NCBI GenBank assembly: GCA_903854075.1
Contig: CAINVI010000369.1
Coordinates: 1-6,862 of the forward strand
Origin: Candidatus Pollutiaquabacter sp.
Lineage (GTDB): Bacteria > Bacteroidota > Bacteroidia > AKYH767-A > 2013-40CM-41-45
Reading direction: 5' to 3'
Length of the DNA: 6,862 bases
The notes under the pieces are model-generated. The model made no database searches, was not told the DNA's origin, and saw only the letters and a program-made list of their open reading frames with translations. How positions within the stretch are numbered: the stretch's first letter is position 1; each line of letters opens with the position of its first letter. The translations under genes were made by a program, and so were the position numbers. Shown piece by piece: positions 5,373-6,862 of this stretch.

Positions 5373-6770
5373 GTGCTCGGACAACTTGTAAAAAACGTCA
5401 AAATCGAAGGTATTGATGCGCGGGGAAATGCTTTTGGGCGTTTTTCGGGAGGAACGATTTTGGTCGATAAAGCTATTCCTGGGGATTTGGCTAATGTGCA
5501 GGCACTGCGGCTTACCAAAGGTCCGGATGCATTGTACGAAGGCCGGATCGTTGATCTGGTGGAGCCATCACCATCACGAATTCCCGCTTTTTGCAAGCAT
5601 TTCCTGCATTGCGGCGGCTGTCAGTGGCAGCCCTTAACATATTACGACCAGCTTAGACTGAAACAGAACCAGGTTGCCCAACTTTTCGACCGGCACCTGC
5701 CGGACGGAGCTACCACTCCACTTCCGATTGCTTCGCCCAAGGAACGTCACTACCGTAACAAGATCGTTTTCAACTTTTCGAACCGGCGCTGGATGACGCC
5801 GGAAGAGAAATCGGATCCTAACACCGTTTTTCGGCCTGCGGCAGGCTACATGATGCAAGGCAAATATGATCACGCTCTCGAAATTCATCAATGTGATATC
5901 GCCCCGACCTCTGCCATCGAAATTCTTCAAGTAGTTCGCGATGCGGCGCTCGAAAACAAAATTCCTTTCTACGATATGCGAAAAGAGCAAGGCGTTTTGC
6001 GACAGTTGATGGTTCGTTATGCTGATGACGGCGCCATGATGGTACGCATCGTATTCGGAAAATTCGACGCTGAAGCGCTTGATCTTTTTATTGCGGTGTT
6101 GACAGAAAAATTTCCGGCTATACGTTCTATCAGCTACCTCATCAACCGCGAAAAAGATGGCAAAGTCAATGAACTGGACACCGTCATTGCTTATGGTGAA
6201 CCGACACTACCCATCACACTGAATGGTCTTCGTTTCGCGATGAGCCCGGGATCGTTTTTTCAAACCAATACCTTACAAACCGAGCAGCTCTATAACACGG
6301 CTATAGAATGGTCTGAATTGTCCGGCAGCGAAACATTATTTGATCTGTACTCGGGCACCGGCACTATCGCGCTAAGCGCCGCCCAAAGTGCTGGAAAAGT
6401 ACTTGGCATAGAATTCGTGGAAGATGCCGTACGGCGTGCCCGTGAAAACGCGATCAGCAATGGAATTCACAACGCTACATTTATTACCGGCGATCTTAAA
6501 GATGTGATCGTTTCCACAGCCGTAAAACAATTTGGATCACCGCACGTGGTGATAACCGATCCGCCCAGATCCGGTCATCACCGTGATGTGAATCAAGCGC
6601 TGCTTCAGCTGTTGCCGGAGAGGATTGTCTACATCAGTTGTAACCCGCGAACGCAAGAGCGTGATGTGCGTATTCTGAGTGATCACTATCGACTGGAAAA
6701 GATACAGCCGTTTGATTTGTTTCCACATACGGGGCATGTGGAGAATGTGGCGTTGTTGAGGAGGATTTAA
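5373..6770 (+). CDS. rlmD: 23S rRNA (uracil-C5)-methyltransferase, RlmD/TrmA family
   Basis: This 465-residue SAM-dependent enzyme makes 5-methyluridine in RNA, most likely at 23S U1939. A TRAM RNA-binding domain spans about residues 1-62. A [4Fe-4S] site is formed by C74, C80 and C83 (CKHFLHCGGC) with C174 (HQCDI). Then come FFQTNT (295-300), the SAM motif DLYSGTGTIAL (324-334), DPPRSG (396-401), and the catalytic nucleophile C423 in ISCNPRT. The general base is probably E457 in HTGHVENVALL. All key residues are present and the length fits the family (E. coli RlmD is 433 residues). The start is GTG at 5373: no in-frame ATG lies upstream or near, and the next candidate (TTG at residue 30) would cut the TRAM domain. 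It is transcribed divergently from the rpsF operon. The family also contains RlmC and RlmCD, so the exact target base is inferred. Confidence 0.93.
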   Translation: MLGQLVKNVKIEGIDARGNAFGRFSGGTILVDKAIPGDLANVQALRLTKGPDALYEGRIVDLVEPSPSRIPAFCKHFLHCGGCQWQPLTYYDQLRLKQNQVAQLFDRHLPDGATTPLPIASPKERHYRNKIVFNFSNRRWMTPEEKSDPNTVFRPAAGYMMQGKYDHALEIHQCDIAPTSAIEILQVVRDAALENKIPFYDMRKEQGVLRQLMVRYADDGAMMVRIVFGKFDAEALDLFIAVLTEKFPAIRSISYLINREKDGKVNELDTVIAYGEPTLPITLNGLRFAMSPGSFFQTNTLQTEQLYNTAIEWSELSGSETLFDLYSGTGTIALSAAQSAGKVLGIEFVEDAVRRARENAISNGIHNATFITGDLKDVIVSTAVKQFGSPHVVITDPPRSGHHRDVNQALLQLLPERIVYISCNPRTQERDVRILSDHYRLEKIQPFDLFPHTGHVENVALLRRI

Positions 6771-6862
6771 GTCCAAGGTTCAACGCGCTCTGAAGTCAAC
6801 CGAAGATTCTAATTCAGATGTCATGGTAATTCCTGTTTTAAGATTATTTTCTTTTTTTATTA
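6771..6862. other. Downstream intergenic stretch, no gene seen
   Basis: These 92 bp after rlmD hold no open frame of note and no clear terminator hairpin. The first bases (GTCCAAG GTTCAAC) fit two diverged 7-bp units like those in array D, which is suggestive only. The end is very T-rich (6849-6859). Confidence 0.4.

Noticed and set aside
5634..5990. 118-codon open frame antisense to rlmD
   Set aside because: It overlaps the intact methyltransferase completely and shows no recognisable motif or promoter.

Overview
The window most likely comes from a member of the Bacteroidota. Three independent signs agree: a large secreted protein ending in a type IX secretion (T9SS) sorting domain, a near-perfect Bacteroidota-type promoter (TTTG, 19-nt spacer, TACTTTTG) in front of rpsF, and a first operon gene without a Shine-Dalgarno (SD) sequence. 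I cannot place it below phylum level from this sequence.

Layout, left to right. Positions 1-141 hold a repeat patch with three tandem 28-bp units. A T9SS-exported beta-propeller/PKD protein follows on the minus strand (161-3094). Next is a 313-bp array of degenerate 7-bp units interrupted by two hairpin-like cores (3130-3442), then a small four-helix-bundle protein of the 23S rRNA intervening-sequence protein (IVP/S23) family on the minus strand (3457-3819). A second array of the same kind lies in inverted orientation (3921-4041). The minus-strand ribosomal operon rpsF-rpsR-rplI (5210 down to 4098) ends in an intrinsic terminator at 4043-4075. A short third heptamer array (5290-5352) lies between the divergent rpsF and rlmD promoters. 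Last is an RlmD/TrmA-family 23S rRNA m5U methyltransferase on the plus strand (5373-6770), followed by 92 bp with no gene.

How the genes work together: bS6, bS18 and bL9 are ribosome components and RlmD modifies 23S rRNA, so positions 4098-6770 form a translation block. The secreted propeller protein is unrelated in function. The IVP-family gene is named for proteins encoded inside 23S rRNA intervening sequences, but here it stands alone and is bracketed by inverted repeat arrays.

Two things stand out. (1) A repeat family with a strict 7-bp period and an embedded inverted-repeat core fills four of the five gaps between or beside transcription units, and it brackets the IVP-family gene with a 40-bp perfect inverted repeat. 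One variant of the core carries a compensatory base-pair change. (2) In the operon encoding two of the proteins known to hide the anti-SD in Bacteroidota ribosomes, the first gene has no SD, while the two downstream genes have strong SDs at identical spacing.
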